Of a DNA stretch of 64,000 nucleotides, positions 8,631-17,134 are shown in pieces; the first letter of the stretch is position 1; the number at the start of each line of letters is the position of its first letter. Origin of the DNA: Kitasatospora sp. CB01950 (GTDB taxonomy: Bacteria; Actinomycetota; Actinomycetes; Streptomycetales; Streptomycetaceae); NCBI RefSeq assembly GCF_001905465.1, contig NZ_LISX01000003.1, positions 346,565 through 410,564 on the forward strand, read 5' to 3'. The notes below the pieces were generated by a model that was not told the DNA's origin, made no database searches, and saw only the letters and a list, made by a program, of their open reading frames with translations. A program made the translations under genes and the position numbers.

Positions 8631-9389
8631 ATGAACTCCCTCTCTTTGGACAGCGACCTCTGGTGCCGTCGCTTCCATCCCTCGCCCACGGCCACGCGCC
8701 GGCTGGTCTGCTTTCCGCACGCCGGCGGCTCGGCGAGTTTCTACTTCCCGGTGTCCGCCGCACTGTGCGGCCCGGTCGACCTGCTGGCCGTGCAGTACCC
8801 CGGCAGGCAGGACCGCCGGAAGGAAGCCGGGGTCCAGGACCTGCACCGGATGGCCGACGACGTGTCCGAGGCGCTGCGCCGCTGGGACGACCTCCCGCTG
8901 ACTCTCTTCGGGCACAGCATGGGCGCGCTCGTCGCCTTCGAGGTGGCCCGGCGGATCGAGCGCGCGGGCGGCCGGATCGACCACCTCTTCGTCTCCGGCC
9001 GCAGAGGGCCGTCCGTGGACCGGCCCGAGCACGCCCCCCTCGACGACGAGGACATCGTGGCCGAGGCCAAGGCGATGGGCGGCACCGACGCCCGGTTCCT
9101 GGAGGACGAGGAACTGCTGGGGATGGTGCTGCCCGCGCTGCGCGGCGACTACCAGGCCCTGGGGGCCTACCGGGCCGACCGCGACGCCGCGGTCACCTGC
9201 CCGGTCACCGCCGTGGTGGGGGACCAGGACCCCTGGACGCCGGTCCCCGAGGCCGGGCACTGGCGCGACCGCACGACGGGCGCCTTCGACCTCAAGGTCT
9301 TCCCCGGCGGGCACTTCTACCTCAGCAGCCGGGCGGACGAGGTGACCGGCATGCTCCGCGACCACCTCGCCGGCACGCTGCGGACCTGA
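8631..9389 (+). CDS. Type II thioesterase
   Basis: A 252-residue editing thioesterase that clears stalled or mis-primed acyl groups from the PKS carrier domains. The alpha/beta-hydrolase landmarks are all present: the oxyanion strand VCFPHAGGSASFY, YPGRQDR, the nucleophile elbow LFGHSMGALVAFE, Asp in VGDQDPWTP and the catalytic His in FPGGHFYL. ATG start. It is followed after 32 bp by a small HTH gene, probably in the same transcript. Location beside a PKS end module and a SARP gene supports a PKS-editing role. Confidence 0.94.
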   Translation: MNSLSLDSDLWCRRFHPSPTATRRLVCFPHAGGSASFYFPVSAALCGPVDLLAVQYPGRQDRRKEAGVQDLHRMADDVSEALRRWDDLPLTLFGHSMGALVAFEVARRIERAGGRIDHLFVSGRRGPSVDRPEHAPLDDEDIVAEAKAMGGTDARFLEDEELLGMVLPALRGDYQALGAYRADRDAAVTCPVTAVVGDQDPWTPVPEAGHWRDRTTGAFDLKVFPGGHFYLSSRADEVTGMLRDHLAGTLRT

Positions 9390-9421
9390 GAACACGGACG
9401 ACAAGGAGGGGGGACCGAGAA

Positions 9422-9769
9422 GTGACACTGTCAGCGACCACTGAGCAGATCAAGCCCGTGCGGCGGCCGCCGCGGCCAGGGTCCGCCGCCCGTCCGGCCG
9501 GTGGGGGCCCGGCCGGCGGCGCGGGCGTCCTGCGGCTGACCGCCGTGGACGTCCGCATCCTGGAAGGCGTCGCGGTCGGCACCTCGACCGCCCGGCTGGC
9601 GGCATTGCTCTATCTGAGCCCGCAGGGCATCGAGTACCGCATCGGGCTGATGATGCGCCGTTTCCAGGCCGCGAACCGGCCCGCCCTGGTCTCCCGGGCG
9701 CATTCCCTCGGTGTGCTGAGCGTCGGAATGTGGCCACCTCGCGTTCTCCCGGAATTCCTCGAGTCCTAG
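9422..9769 (+). CDS. Small stand-alone LuxR-type HTH protein
   Basis: A 115-residue protein. The first 40 residues are low-complexity (Pro, Arg, Gly-rich). The rest looks like a GerE/LuxR-type helix-turn-helix: LTAVDVRILEGVAVGTSTAR, then LAALLYLSPQGIEYRIGLMMRRF, with the dimer/recognition helix pattern and the conserved Leu-Ser-xx-(G)IEYR step. There is no receiver, PAS or ATPase domain. GTG start with AAGGAGGGGG upstream. Similar small LuxR-type regulators lie beside type II thioesterase genes in some macrolide clusters (recalled, not checked). DNA binding is inferred. Confidence 0.7.
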   Translation: MTLSATTEQIKPVRRPPRPGSAARPAGGGPAGGAGVLRLTAVDVRILEGVAVGTSTARLAALLYLSPQGIEYRIGLMMRRFQAANRPALVSRAHSLGVLSVGMWPPRVLPEFLES

Positions 9770-9858
9770 AGTCCTGGAAGAGAGCGGAGCGAAAAAGCCC
9801 GTTCCCGGGGCGGTGAATGCACTCCGCCGGTATGCTTGCAGACATTTTCCCAGACCCG

Positions 9859-9875
9859 GATATCGTATAGATATC
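9859..9875. promoter_or_regulatory. AT-rich palindrome upstream of the acyltransferase-like gene
   Basis: GATATC-GTATA-GATATC forms two 6-bp inverted half-sites separated by 5 bp. It is conspicuous because it is the least GC-rich piece for several kb. It lies 155 bp before the next gene and 90 bp after the LuxR-type HTH gene, so it could be an operator or promoter element. Confidence 0.35.
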
Positions 9876-9993
9876 GCGCCGCGCGACGGGTTCCCGAGCG
9901 TCTGGTCGAACGCCGGATTCTGCGGCATTGTGCTGTCGGGCCCACATCTGCTGCACCACGCCCGGGCCGCACCACTGTCCCCTCCTTTCATAG

Positions 9994-10020
9994 TGATCAC
10001 ACTGATCACACTGATTCACA
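9994..10020 (+). repeat. Three 9-bp direct repeats before the acyltransferase-like start codon
   Basis: TGATCACAC occurs at 9994 and 10003, and a variant, TGATTCACA, at 10012. The array ends 9 bases before the ATG at 10030 and runs into the ribosome-binding region (CAGGAG). It might influence translation or be a protein-binding site; function is not known. Confidence 0.4.
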
Positions 10021-10029
10021 GGAGTAGTC

Positions 10030-11016
10030 ATGAGTCTGGGGTACCTGTTCGGCGGCGGAGTCGGGACCGAGCCGCACGGCCTGGAGCTCTACCGGACCTA
10101 CGAGGTCGTGCAGAGCTGGTACGAACAGGTCGCCGCGTGGACCGGGCTGACGGTCGGACAGATCCTGGAGGAGGACCTCCCGACCGCCCAGGAGGAGCGC
10201 CAGAGCGTCGGCACGGTCCGCGAAGCCGCCCTCGCGATCGGCGTGCACGACGTCCTCGCCTCGTTCAACCTGCGCCCCGCGGCCATCGGCGGCCTCAGCC
10301 TCGGCGCGATGACCGCCAGCTGCCTCGCCGGGTCGCTGGGACGACGGGAACTGTTCGAGATGCTGGCCTCCTCCCGCGACACCCCGGAGCCGTCCGCCGA
10401 CGACCCGCAGCAGGGGATAGCCATCGCCTTCTCCTCCCTCGCCGACGGCGACGGCTCCCACCCCGCCGACGGCGCCCCCTCCTACCCCGGCGAGCACGTC
10501 CCCGGCGTCCACCTGGCGGGCGACTTCGGCCCCACGGCCGACGGCACCAAGCGCATCATGATGCTCGCCGGCCACGCCGAAGCACTCGGCGCGCTCGCCG
10601 CCGAGGTCCCGCCGGGAACGGTCGTCCCGCTCCCCGGACGCACCATCGCCGTCCACACCCCGCTGCGCCGGCCCTACCGGGACTTCATGGCCCCGCGCAT
10701 CGACGCGATCCCCTTCGCCGACCCCGAGATCCCCCTGCTGTCCTGCCTGGAGCCCAAGGTCCTGCGCACCGCGGCCGACGTCAGGGACCTCTTCCAGCGC
10801 AACTCCACGGACCCGATCAGCCTGGTCGACGTCTACACCGGGATGAAGGAGCAGGGCGTCCAACTCGGGCTGGTGATGGGCCCCTCGATCCCCGAGGGCA
10901 TCCTCGCGTTCCCCTTCCCGGTGGTGCACATCGAGCGGCCCGAGCACATCGAGCAGGCCCTGACCACCGCCTACGACCTCGGCATCGACCTCTCCGGCGC
11001 CCCGGTCCTGTCGTGA
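10030..11016 (+). CDS. Acyltransferase-like protein (ACP S-malonyltransferase/FabD fold)
   Basis: 328 residues related to stand-alone malonyl-CoA:ACP transacylases. The nucleophile elbow is GGLSLGAMTA (GLSLG, Ser), and the early FGGGVG segment occupies the place of the usual FPGQG loop. The family's conserved GxH(S/T)xxM block is only partly recognisable, in TIAVHTPLRRPYRDF. It may load or hydrolyse an acyl group in the polyketide pathway, or act with the ligase encoded next, whose GTG overlaps its TGA. The fold assignment is reasonable; the substrate cannot be told. Confidence 0.65.
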   Translation: MSLGYLFGGGVGTEPHGLELYRTYEVVQSWYEQVAAWTGLTVGQILEEDLPTAQEERQSVGTVREAALAIGVHDVLASFNLRPAAIGGLSLGAMTASCLAGSLGRRELFEMLASSRDTPEPSADDPQQGIAIAFSSLADGDGSHPADGAPSYPGEHVPGVHLAGDFGPTADGTKRIMMLAGHAEALGALAAEVPPGTVVPLPGRTIAVHTPLRRPYRDFMAPRIDAIPFADPEIPLLSCLEPKVLRTAADVRDLFQRNSTDPISLVDVYTGMKEQGVQLGLVMGPSIPEGILAFPFPVVHIERPEHIEQALTTAYDLGIDLSGAPVLS

Positions 11017-12101
11017 CCGCCGCGACCGCCGCGACCCGCGCCGACCCGGACGCCCAGATCGCGCGATGGCTGGACACCGACCTCGACGAGTGGACCCGCA
11101 GGGTGGTCCGGCGGCACTTCGACCCGGTGACCGGAAGCCCCTACTGGCTCGGGCAGGCCGCCCGGCTGGACTTCGACCCCCGCGACATCACCCGTCACGA
11201 CCAGCTCGGAGCCTTCGGCCCGTTCCCGCTCGACCGGCTGCGCGTGGAGGACCCCGCGGACCTCGTCCCGCTGTCGGTGCCCAGGCCGCTCGCCGGACGG
11301 GTCTGGGACAGCGGCGGCACCACCGGCACCCCCTGCCGGGCGTTCTACACCCCCGACATGCTGCTGCACCGGGCGCTCTGGCGCCGCTGGTCCTTCGTCA
11401 GGGAAGGCTTCGCCCCGGGCCGCACCTGGCTGCAGGCCACCCCCACCGGACCGCACCTGATCGGGAACGGCGTCCACGAGGTCTCCGAACTCCACGCCGG
11501 CCAGGTGTACGCCGTGGACATGGACCCCCGGTGGGTGAAGCGCCTCATCCGGGCGGGCCGCATGGCCGAGGTCGACGACTACACCACCCACCTGCTGGAG
11601 CAGATCACCGACGTCCTCAAGCAGGGCCGGGTCCACTACGTCAACACCACCCCGGCCCTGTTCCAGGCCCTCCGCCGGCACCGGCCCGAACTGGTCGCCG
11701 CCCTCGACGGCGTACGCCTGAGCGGCACCCAGATCAGCGCCGACATGTACCGGACCTTCACCACCGCCCTGCAGGGCGGGATCTGCGGACTGACCTACGG
11801 CAACACCTTCGGCAACGCGGCCCTCCTGGACATCGAGCGGGACGGCGAACTGATCAGCTACGTCCCGAACTACCCGCAGGTCACCATGGCGGTGGTCGAC
11901 AAGGGCGACCCCTCGACCCTGGTCGCCCCCGGCACGGTCGGCCAGGTACGGCTGACCGTCCTCCACGAGGACCTCTTCCTCCCCAACATCCTGGAACGCG
12001 ACCAGGCCCTCCGGCACCCGACCGACCACTGGCCCACCGACGGCGTCGCCAACGTCCGGCCCCTCCAGATCGCCAACTCGTCCCCCGAGGGCCTCTACTG
12101 A
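11013..12101 (+). CDS. AMP-binding enzyme of the phenylacetate-CoA ligase/CoF-synthetase group
   Basis: A 362-residue adenylate-forming enzyme. The P-loop-like motif is DSGGTTGTPCRAF, followed further on by GTQISAD and LTYGNTFGNAA (A5-like segment) and a C-terminal GQVRLTVLHEDLFLPN block. It is shorter than classical acyl-CoA ligases (about 500 aa), like CapK/PaaK-type proteins that often activate aryl or unusual acids. It is translationally coupled to the acyltransferase-like gene, so the pair probably activates and transfers one acid, possibly a starter or tailoring acyl group of the adjacent polyketide. Confidence 0.72.
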   Translation: MTAATAATRADPDAQIARWLDTDLDEWTRRVVRRHFDPVTGSPYWLGQAARLDFDPRDITRHDQLGAFGPFPLDRLRVEDPADLVPLSVPRPLAGRVWDSGGTTGTPCRAFYTPDMLLHRALWRRWSFVREGFAPGRTWLQATPTGPHLIGNGVHEVSELHAGQVYAVDMDPRWVKRLIRAGRMAEVDDYTTHLLEQITDVLKQGRVHYVNTTPALFQALRRHRPELVAALDGVRLSGTQISADMYRTFTTALQGGICGLTYGNTFGNAALLDIERDGELISYVPNYPQVTMAVVDKGDPSTLVAPGTVGQVRLTVLHEDLFLPNILERDQALRHPTDHWPTDGVANVRPLQIANSSPEGLY

Positions 12102-12107
12102 ACCGTC

Positions 12108-12130
12108 GTGGCGACATGTCGTGTCGCCAC
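12108..12130. terminator. Short perfect hairpin after the ligase gene
   Basis: GTGGCGACA-TGTCG-TGTCGCCAC: two 9-bp arms (12108-12116, 12122-12130) begin 7 bp after the stop codon. A terminator is likely, although there is no U-tract. A small operator is the alternative. Confidence 0.5.
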
Positions 12131-12334
12131 TTCGGCGGAGGCCGGGTCGCGGTCCGGTGGGATGTGCCCGGCGAGGAAGAGGATCATGTCCGAACAGCCG
12201 AGGGTGCGGACGGCGGAGGGTGTCGTGGAGGGCCGCCGCCCTCTACGCCGCAGCCCACCGCGAGGGGCGGTAAGGGGCACACCGGTCTCAAGACGAAGGA
12301 ACAGCAGCTCCGGTCCCGGAGCCGGCAACCGCGA

Positions 12335-13297
12335 TCAGGCGACGAAGTTCTTGTCGATGAGCATCTGCAGGACGTCGACGTGGAGGTCGGGGAAGTCCAT
12401 CGGGACGATGCCGTAGCGGGCGGCTCGGCCGGTACGGGCGGCCAGGTAGGGGCGGACGGACTGGTCCATCAGCGTCTGTTCGGCGGTCCTGGGCCACAGG
12501 CCGCCGGCGTAGCTGAGGAAGTTGATGTACATCTGCGGGGAGTCGGGGTCGGCGGTCGCGGCGTCGAACTGCTGGGTGATCGCCCGGCCCTTGACCCGCA
12601 GCGGGAACAACTGGTCGGTCTGCCAGAGGTCCTGGGTACGGACGTACTGGTTCGTGCCGCTGGACCACTGGATCAGGCCCCAGTCGTTGGCGAAGTCGGC
12701 GAGCAGCACGATCCGTCCGCGGGCGGCGCCGAGGGTGGGCCAGCCGTAGAGGTGGAAGAGGCCGCGGTACCCGAGGTCGTCGAGGTAGTGGTTGACCCGG
12801 CGGCGGAACTCGGCGGCGTCCAGGGCCTGGCCGCCCGCGTTCTCGTTCTTGAGTCGCATGACGAGCGTCTCGCCCTGATGGGACGTCAGGAAGGCGCGGC
12901 ACTGGTCCAGGACGTCCTGGAGGCGGACGTACTGGTAGGCGTCGGAGTGGTAGATGCCGAGTTCGTCGGCCGTTCCCTGCAGGCCGTTGCACCGGATGTC
13001 GAGGAACCGGACACCCTGGGTGAGTTGCTCGGGGACGCCCCAGTTCTGGGTGTGGGACCACTCGGTGCCGTGGGCGGGGTCGGTGCAGCAGGAGTCGTGG
13101 GTGCCGGGAACGGTCAGACCGAGAAGGGAGCGCTCCGGCGCGAGGTACGACATCCAGTCGGCGGTGGGCTTCCCGCCGGGCGTGCCGGCGGAGCCGGCCG
13201 CCGCGCGGGCGGTGGACGTCGGGAGGAGGCCGCCGAACGCGGTGGCGACGGCGGCGAGGGCGCCGCGGGTCAGCAGCGTGCGGCGTGCGATGGCCAT
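12335..13297 (-). CDS. Secreted phosphatidylinositol-specific phospholipase C domain protein
   Basis: A 320-residue exported protein. The N-terminus MAIARRTLLTRGALAAVATAFGG is a twin-arginine-like signal, with probable cleavage after ARAA. The PI-PLC X-domain signatures follow: PGTHDS with the first catalytic His, VRFLDIRC with metal/substrate residues and GIYHSD with the second catalytic His. Bacterial PI-PLCs cleave phosphatidylinositol to inositol-1,2-cyclic phosphate. ATG start, GGGGGA upstream. It is monocistronic, with about 320 bp free upstream. Confidence 0.88.
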   Translation of the reverse strand: MAIARRTLLTRGALAAVATAFGGLLPTSTARAAAGSAGTPGGKPTADWMSYLAPERSLLGLTVPGTHDSCCTDPAHGTEWSHTQNWGVPEQLTQGVRFLDIRCNGLQGTADELGIYHSDAYQYVRLQDVLDQCRAFLTSHQGETLVMRLKNENAGGQALDAAEFRRRVNHYLDDLGYRGLFHLYGWPTLGAARGRIVLLADFANDWGLIQWSSGTNQYVRTQDLWQTDQLFPLRVKGRAITQQFDAATADPDSPQMYINFLSYAGGLWPRTAEQTLMDQSVRPYLAARTGRAARYGIVPMDFPDLHVDVLQMLIDKNFVA

Positions 13298-13617
13298 GGG
13301 ATTCCCCCGGGTTTCGTCGACCCTGCCCGAATGTTGTCCCGTTCATGCCCAGTCTGTTCCGGGGATATGCGGCGGCCGAGGCCCGGGGCATCTCCCGGCT
13401 GCGGCCGCCCTTCCGGCCGAGCGCCGCGCTCGTCGCCCCGCTTCGACATGTCGATGGCGGCCGGTGGGCGGGGCCGGCCTGCCGCAGGACGGCGAGTGCG
13501 TGGAAGGTGGGCGCGGTGAGGTCGTGCTCCCTGTCGGGCGTCGGTGACGGAATGCTGACGCTCCGTCATGGGACGATGTCGGCGTGGCGGCAGCGGGCCG
13601 CTCAGTGAGGAGACGCC
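13298..13617. other. Intergenic stretch without recognisable gene
   Basis: 320 bp between divergent genes. It should contain the promoters of the phospholipase gene and of the small protein gene at 13618. I see no RNA gene, no convincing small reading frame and no strong repeat. Confidence 0.4.
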
Positions 13618-14061
13618 GTGTCCGAGACCGAGCCCAACGCCAAGGGCCCCGCCAAGGTGCAGATGTCACCCGAGCAGATGGCGAACCTCGGGCTGTCTGC
13701 GCCCCCCGGGGCGGCTGCGCCCGAGCCGACGTTGATCCCGGCGGACCAGGTCGAGCCCGAGGACATCGCGACCCTGTCGATCGAGTACCGGGACGGCCGG
13801 CCCGTGGTCGTCGTGAGCGACGGGAAGTACGTTCCGTCCGAGCTGCCCGTTGTGAACAGTGCCGGCGTGGCGTGCACGGCCCGATTCGCCTGGTCGAACG
13901 GTGTGGCGCAGCTCCACACGCCCGACCCGGCGCCCGCCCCGGGGCAGTCGCCCCGACCGCCGCACGCCGGCCCCGACGTGCTGCTCGTCCTGTTCGAGGC
14001 CGTCCCCGACCAGATCTCCATTCGGGAGCCCGGGGAGGGAATCCACTTCGGGCTCGGCTGA
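13618..14061 (+). CDS. Conserved-looking small protein of unknown function
   Basis: 147 residues, GTG start with GAGGAG upstream and good third-position GC. The N-terminal 45 residues are Pro/Ala-rich and probably disordered. The centre (about 55-95) alternates hydrophobic strands (ATLSIEYRDGRPVVVVSDGKYV), suggesting a small beta domain. A second Pro-rich linker and a short C-terminal strand end the protein. No signal peptide or membrane segment. I do not recognise a family. Confidence 0.6.
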   Translation: MSETEPNAKGPAKVQMSPEQMANLGLSAPPGAAAPEPTLIPADQVEPEDIATLSIEYRDGRPVVVVSDGKYVPSELPVVNSAGVACTARFAWSNGVAQLHTPDPAPAPGQSPRPPHAGPDVLLVLFEAVPDQISIREPGEGIHFGLG

Positions 14062-14272
14062 GTTCCCAGGCGCCGCGGTGGGTCCGTGGCGGCCCGTCGC
14101 CGGAGGGCGTGTGCAGCGCCCGCCGGCGCGGATCCGTGCGAGGCAGTGGCGGTGTGCGAGTGGTCGGTGGGGCGGCGGATCGGGCTGTACCCGCCTCTGG
14201 ACCCGCGCTGTCCGGCTTCCTAACATGAGCACTGCTCGCATTATGTGACTCGTGCTGTGTGGAAGGACCCTC

Positions 14273-15625
14273 ATGACGGACCGTTACGACCTTCCCGCCG
14301 GCTTCCGGTGGGGCGTATCCACCGCCGCCTACCAGATCGAGGGCGCGGTGGAGGAGGACGGCCGGGGTCCGTCGATCTGGGACGCCTTCTGTGAGCGGCC
14401 GGGGGCGGTGAAGAACGGGGACAGCGGGCGGGTGGCCTGCGACCATTACCGTCGCTGGCCCGAGGACGTCGCGCTCATGAAGGGTCTCGGGCTGGACGGG
14501 TACCGGTTCTCGGTGGCGTGGTCGCGGGTGCAGCCGGAGGGGCGGGGGAAGGCGAACGCGGCCGGGCTGGACTTCTACGAGCGGTTGGTGGACGGGCTGT
14601 TGGAGGCGGGGATCGCGCCGCTGCCGACGTTGTTCCACTGGGATCTGCCGCAGGCGTTGGAGGACGAGGGCGGCTGGATGCAACGGGAAACCGCTTTCCG
14701 GTTCGCCGAGTACGCGGCGCTGGTGGCGGACCGGCTCGGGGACCGGGTGCCGGCCTGGATCACGTTGAACGAGCCGTTCGTGCACATGGTGTTCGGGTAC
14801 GCGCTGGGGATCCACGCGCCGGGCCGCGGGCTGATGCTGGACGCGCTGCCCGTCGCCCACCACCAGCTCCTCGGCCACGGACTGGCCGCCGCCGACCTGC
14901 GCTCGCGCGGCCTCGACGTCCTGATCGCCAACAACCTGACGCCCGTTCGGGCCGCGAGCGAGGCCGCGGAGGACCGGGCCGCCGCCGACGCCTACGACGC
15001 GCTGCACAACCGGCTGTTCATGGACCCGCTGCTGCTGGGCCGCTACCCGGACCTGTCCGCGTACGGGGTGGGCGAGGACCTGCACGGCGCGGTGCGGGAC
15101 GGCGACCTGGAGCTGATCGCGCGGCCGGGGCTCGACGGGCTCGGGGTGAACTACTACAACCCCACCCGGATCGCCGCCCCCACCGACCCGGGACTGCCGT
15201 TCACGCAGGCCCCGATCGAAGGCGTGCCGCACACCCACTTCGGGTGGCCCGTCGTCCCGGACGGGCTGCACGAGCTGCTCGTGGGGCTGCGCGAGCGCTA
15301 CGGCGACGCGCTGCCGCCGATCACGATCACCGAGAACGGCTGCTCCACCGACGACGCGGCCGACACCGACCCCCTCGACGACAGCGACCGCATCGCGTAC
15401 CTGGCCGGCCACCTCGACGCCCTGGCCCGCGCCGCCGCCGACGGCATCGACGTCCGCGGCTACTACACCTGGTCGCTGCTCGACAACTTCGAGTGGGCGG
15501 AGGGCTTCAGTCAGCGCTTCGGCCTGGTGCACGTCGACTTCGACACCCAGGTGCGCACCCCGAGGGCGTCGTACGCCTGGTACCGGGATCTGATTGGTGA
15601 TCATGTCGCCCGCCACGGACGGTAG
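14273..15625 (+). CDS. GH1 family beta-glucosidase
   Basis: 450 residues, the usual length for bacterial GH1 enzymes, which hydrolyse beta-glucosides or related disaccharides with retention. FRWGVSTAAYQIEGA is the family N-terminal signature. The acid/base Glu is in WITLNEPF and the nucleophile Glu in PITITENGC. YYTWSLLDNFEWAEGFSQRFGL is the conserved substrate-site end. No signal peptide, so cytoplasmic. ATG at 14273 with GGAAGGA upstream; an ATG at 14252 is less likely. No sugar transporter genes adjoin it. Confidence 0.95.
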   Translation: MTDRYDLPAGFRWGVSTAAYQIEGAVEEDGRGPSIWDAFCERPGAVKNGDSGRVACDHYRRWPEDVALMKGLGLDGYRFSVAWSRVQPEGRGKANAAGLDFYERLVDGLLEAGIAPLPTLFHWDLPQALEDEGGWMQRETAFRFAEYAALVADRLGDRVPAWITLNEPFVHMVFGYALGIHAPGRGLMLDALPVAHHQLLGHGLAAADLRSRGLDVLIANNLTPVRAASEAAEDRAAADAYDALHNRLFMDPLLLGRYPDLSAYGVGEDLHGAVRDGDLELIARPGLDGLGVNYYNPTRIAAPTDPGLPFTQAPIEGVPHTHFGWPVVPDGLHELLVGLRERYGDALPPITITENGCSTDDAADTDPLDDSDRIAYLAGHLDALARAAADGIDVRGYYTWSLLDNFEWAEGFSQRFGLVHVDFDTQVRTPRASYAWYRDLIGDHVARHGR

Positions 15626-15834
15626 TTGACGAAGGTGCTTCACGGCCGGTCATGGGGCGGCAAGTTCGGGTTTCCGCTGTGTTCGCCGGGGCTTCGTTGA
15701 TAGCGTTGGTGCAGCGTACGGGCCTGCTCATGCGACGTGGAGCGCACAATGTGGCGCGGACCAACAAGGCGTCAGATCTTCTGTGGCGGGCACCCATAGT
15801 GGTGGGGCGGGGGTCGCCGGAAGGATCCGCGGCT

Positions 15835-17064
15835 ATGACTACGCGCGTAAACGTTCTCCGGCGGTGGCTGGTGGCCCCGTTGCGGTGGGCGGCTCTGGTG
15901 TCGGTGCTGGTGTCGGTCGGGGTGTTCTTCGTCGGGGTGCAGGCGGCCGAGGCCGCGCCCTCCTGCGGGGTGCTGTCCGGCGGGGCGGCTCCGCAGGCGG
16001 CTTCGGCGGTCCGTTCGGCCTGCGGGCTGATCGGGACCCCGTACTCGTGGGGCGGCGGGCACGGCTCGCAGCCCGGTCCGACGTACGGGATCTGCGACTC
16101 GTCCAACGGCGCGCCGAACGACTGCAACGTCCGCGGCCTGGACTGTTCCGGGATGGTGCGGTACGCCTACTCGCTCGCGGTGGGCGCCGACGTGATCAAC
16201 GGCACCACGCGGACGCAGTGGCCGACCTCGCGGGCGGTGGCCCGGTACTACCGGGGGGACGGGACGGCGCCGCTGCTTCCGGGCGACCTGGTGTACTTCG
16301 GCGGCACCGCCTCGACGATCCATCACGTGGCGATGTACCTGGGCCAGGGCTGGATCGTCGAGGCCCCGTACTCCGGGGGCTACGTGCAGGTGGCGGCGCT
16401 CTCCTCGCACGGCGACTACTACGGCGCGATCCGGCTGTACGGCTCCGGCAACACCGCTCCCACGCCGACCCCGCCGCCGGCGGGCGGCGGCCAGTACTGG
16501 GTGGACACCTTCGCCAACGCGCCGGTGTACGCCTCGCCGACCTCCACCAGCAGCACCGGGACGCTCTACCAGGGCACCAACTACGTGTACTGCAAGGCGT
16601 GGGGCCGTGAGGTGTCGAGCGGCGGCAGCTACAACCACTGGTGGTTCAAGACCGACCCCGATGTCGGCCCGTCGGGTCAGTGGGTGTCGGCGTTCTACCT
16701 GTCGCGCTGGGGCAACGACGTGGCCAAGGACAACAACGGCACGACCGTCCCGGACTGCTCCGGCGGCAGCACCCCGGCACCCACCGGCAAGTACTGGGTG
16801 GACACTTACGCCAACGTTCCGGTGTACGCGTCCGCGAGCTCCGGCAGCGCCACCGCCACGGGGACGCTGTACCAGGGCGCCAACTACGTGTACTGCAAGG
16901 TGTGGGGCCGTGAGGTGTCGAGCGGCGGCAGCTACAACCACTGGTGGTTGAAGACGGACCCGGATGTCGGCCCGTCGGGTCAGTGGGTGTCGGCGTTCTA
17001 CCTGTCGCGCTGGGGCAACGACGTGGCCAAGGACAACAACGGCACGACCATCCCGAACTGCTAG
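15835..17064 (+). CDS. Secreted NlpC/P60 cell-wall endopeptidase with two SH3-like repeats
   Basis: 409 residues. A signal or anchor helix spans about 15-38 (LRWAALVSVLVSVGVFFVGVQ), with probable cleavage after AEAA. The NlpC/P60 domain (about 45-205) has the catalytic Cys in GLDCSGMVRYAY and His in IHHVAMYLG, expected to cut peptidoglycan stem peptides. After a Thr/Pro linker come two copies of an SH3-like module of about 97 aa (QYWVDTFANAPVYAS and KYWVDTYANVPVYAS), likely wall-binding. The copies are almost identical in DNA, so the duplication is recent or kept by gene conversion. Confidence 0.9.
   Translation: MTTRVNVLRRWLVAPLRWAALVSVLVSVGVFFVGVQAAEAAPSCGVLSGGAAPQAASAVRSACGLIGTPYSWGGGHGSQPGPTYGICDSSNGAPNDCNVRGLDCSGMVRYAYSLAVGADVINGTTRTQWPTSRAVARYYRGDGTAPLLPGDLVYFGGTASTIHHVAMYLGQGWIVEAPYSGGYVQVAALSSHGDYYGAIRLYGSGNTAPTPTPPPAGGGQYWVDTFANAPVYASPTSTSSTGTLYQGTNYVYCKAWGREVSSGGSYNHWWFKTDPDVGPSGQWVSAFYLSRWGNDVAKDNNGTTVPDCSGGSTPAPTGKYWVDTYANVPVYASASSGSATATGTLYQGANYVYCKVWGREVSSGGSYNHWWLKTDPDVGPSGQWVSAFYLSRWGNDVAKDNNGTTIPNC
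16606..17051 (+). repeat. Near-identical coding duplication in the NlpC/P60 gene
   Basis: The block starting GGCCGTGAGGTGTCGAGC at 16603 recurs at 16909. Over about 140 bp to the AACGGCACGACC end (16745 and 17048) only a handful of bases differ. The period of about 306 bp equals one SH3-like module (102 codons). Such identity makes unit loss or gain by recombination easy. Confidence 0.8.
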
Positions 17065-17074
17065 GACCGGATGT

Positions 17075-17115
17075 GCGTCGGCCCCCGTCCTTCGGTCATG
17101 GACGGGGGCCGACGC
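17075..17115. terminator. Strong bidirectional terminator
   Basis: A perfect 16-bp inverted repeat with arms at 17075-17090 and 17100-17115 (GCGTCGGCCCCCGTCC) and a 9-nt loop lies exactly between the convergent endopeptidase and thiamine-diphosphate enzyme genes. Confidence 0.85.
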
Positions 17116-17134
17116 GCGCGCAGAAGGGGGAGTT

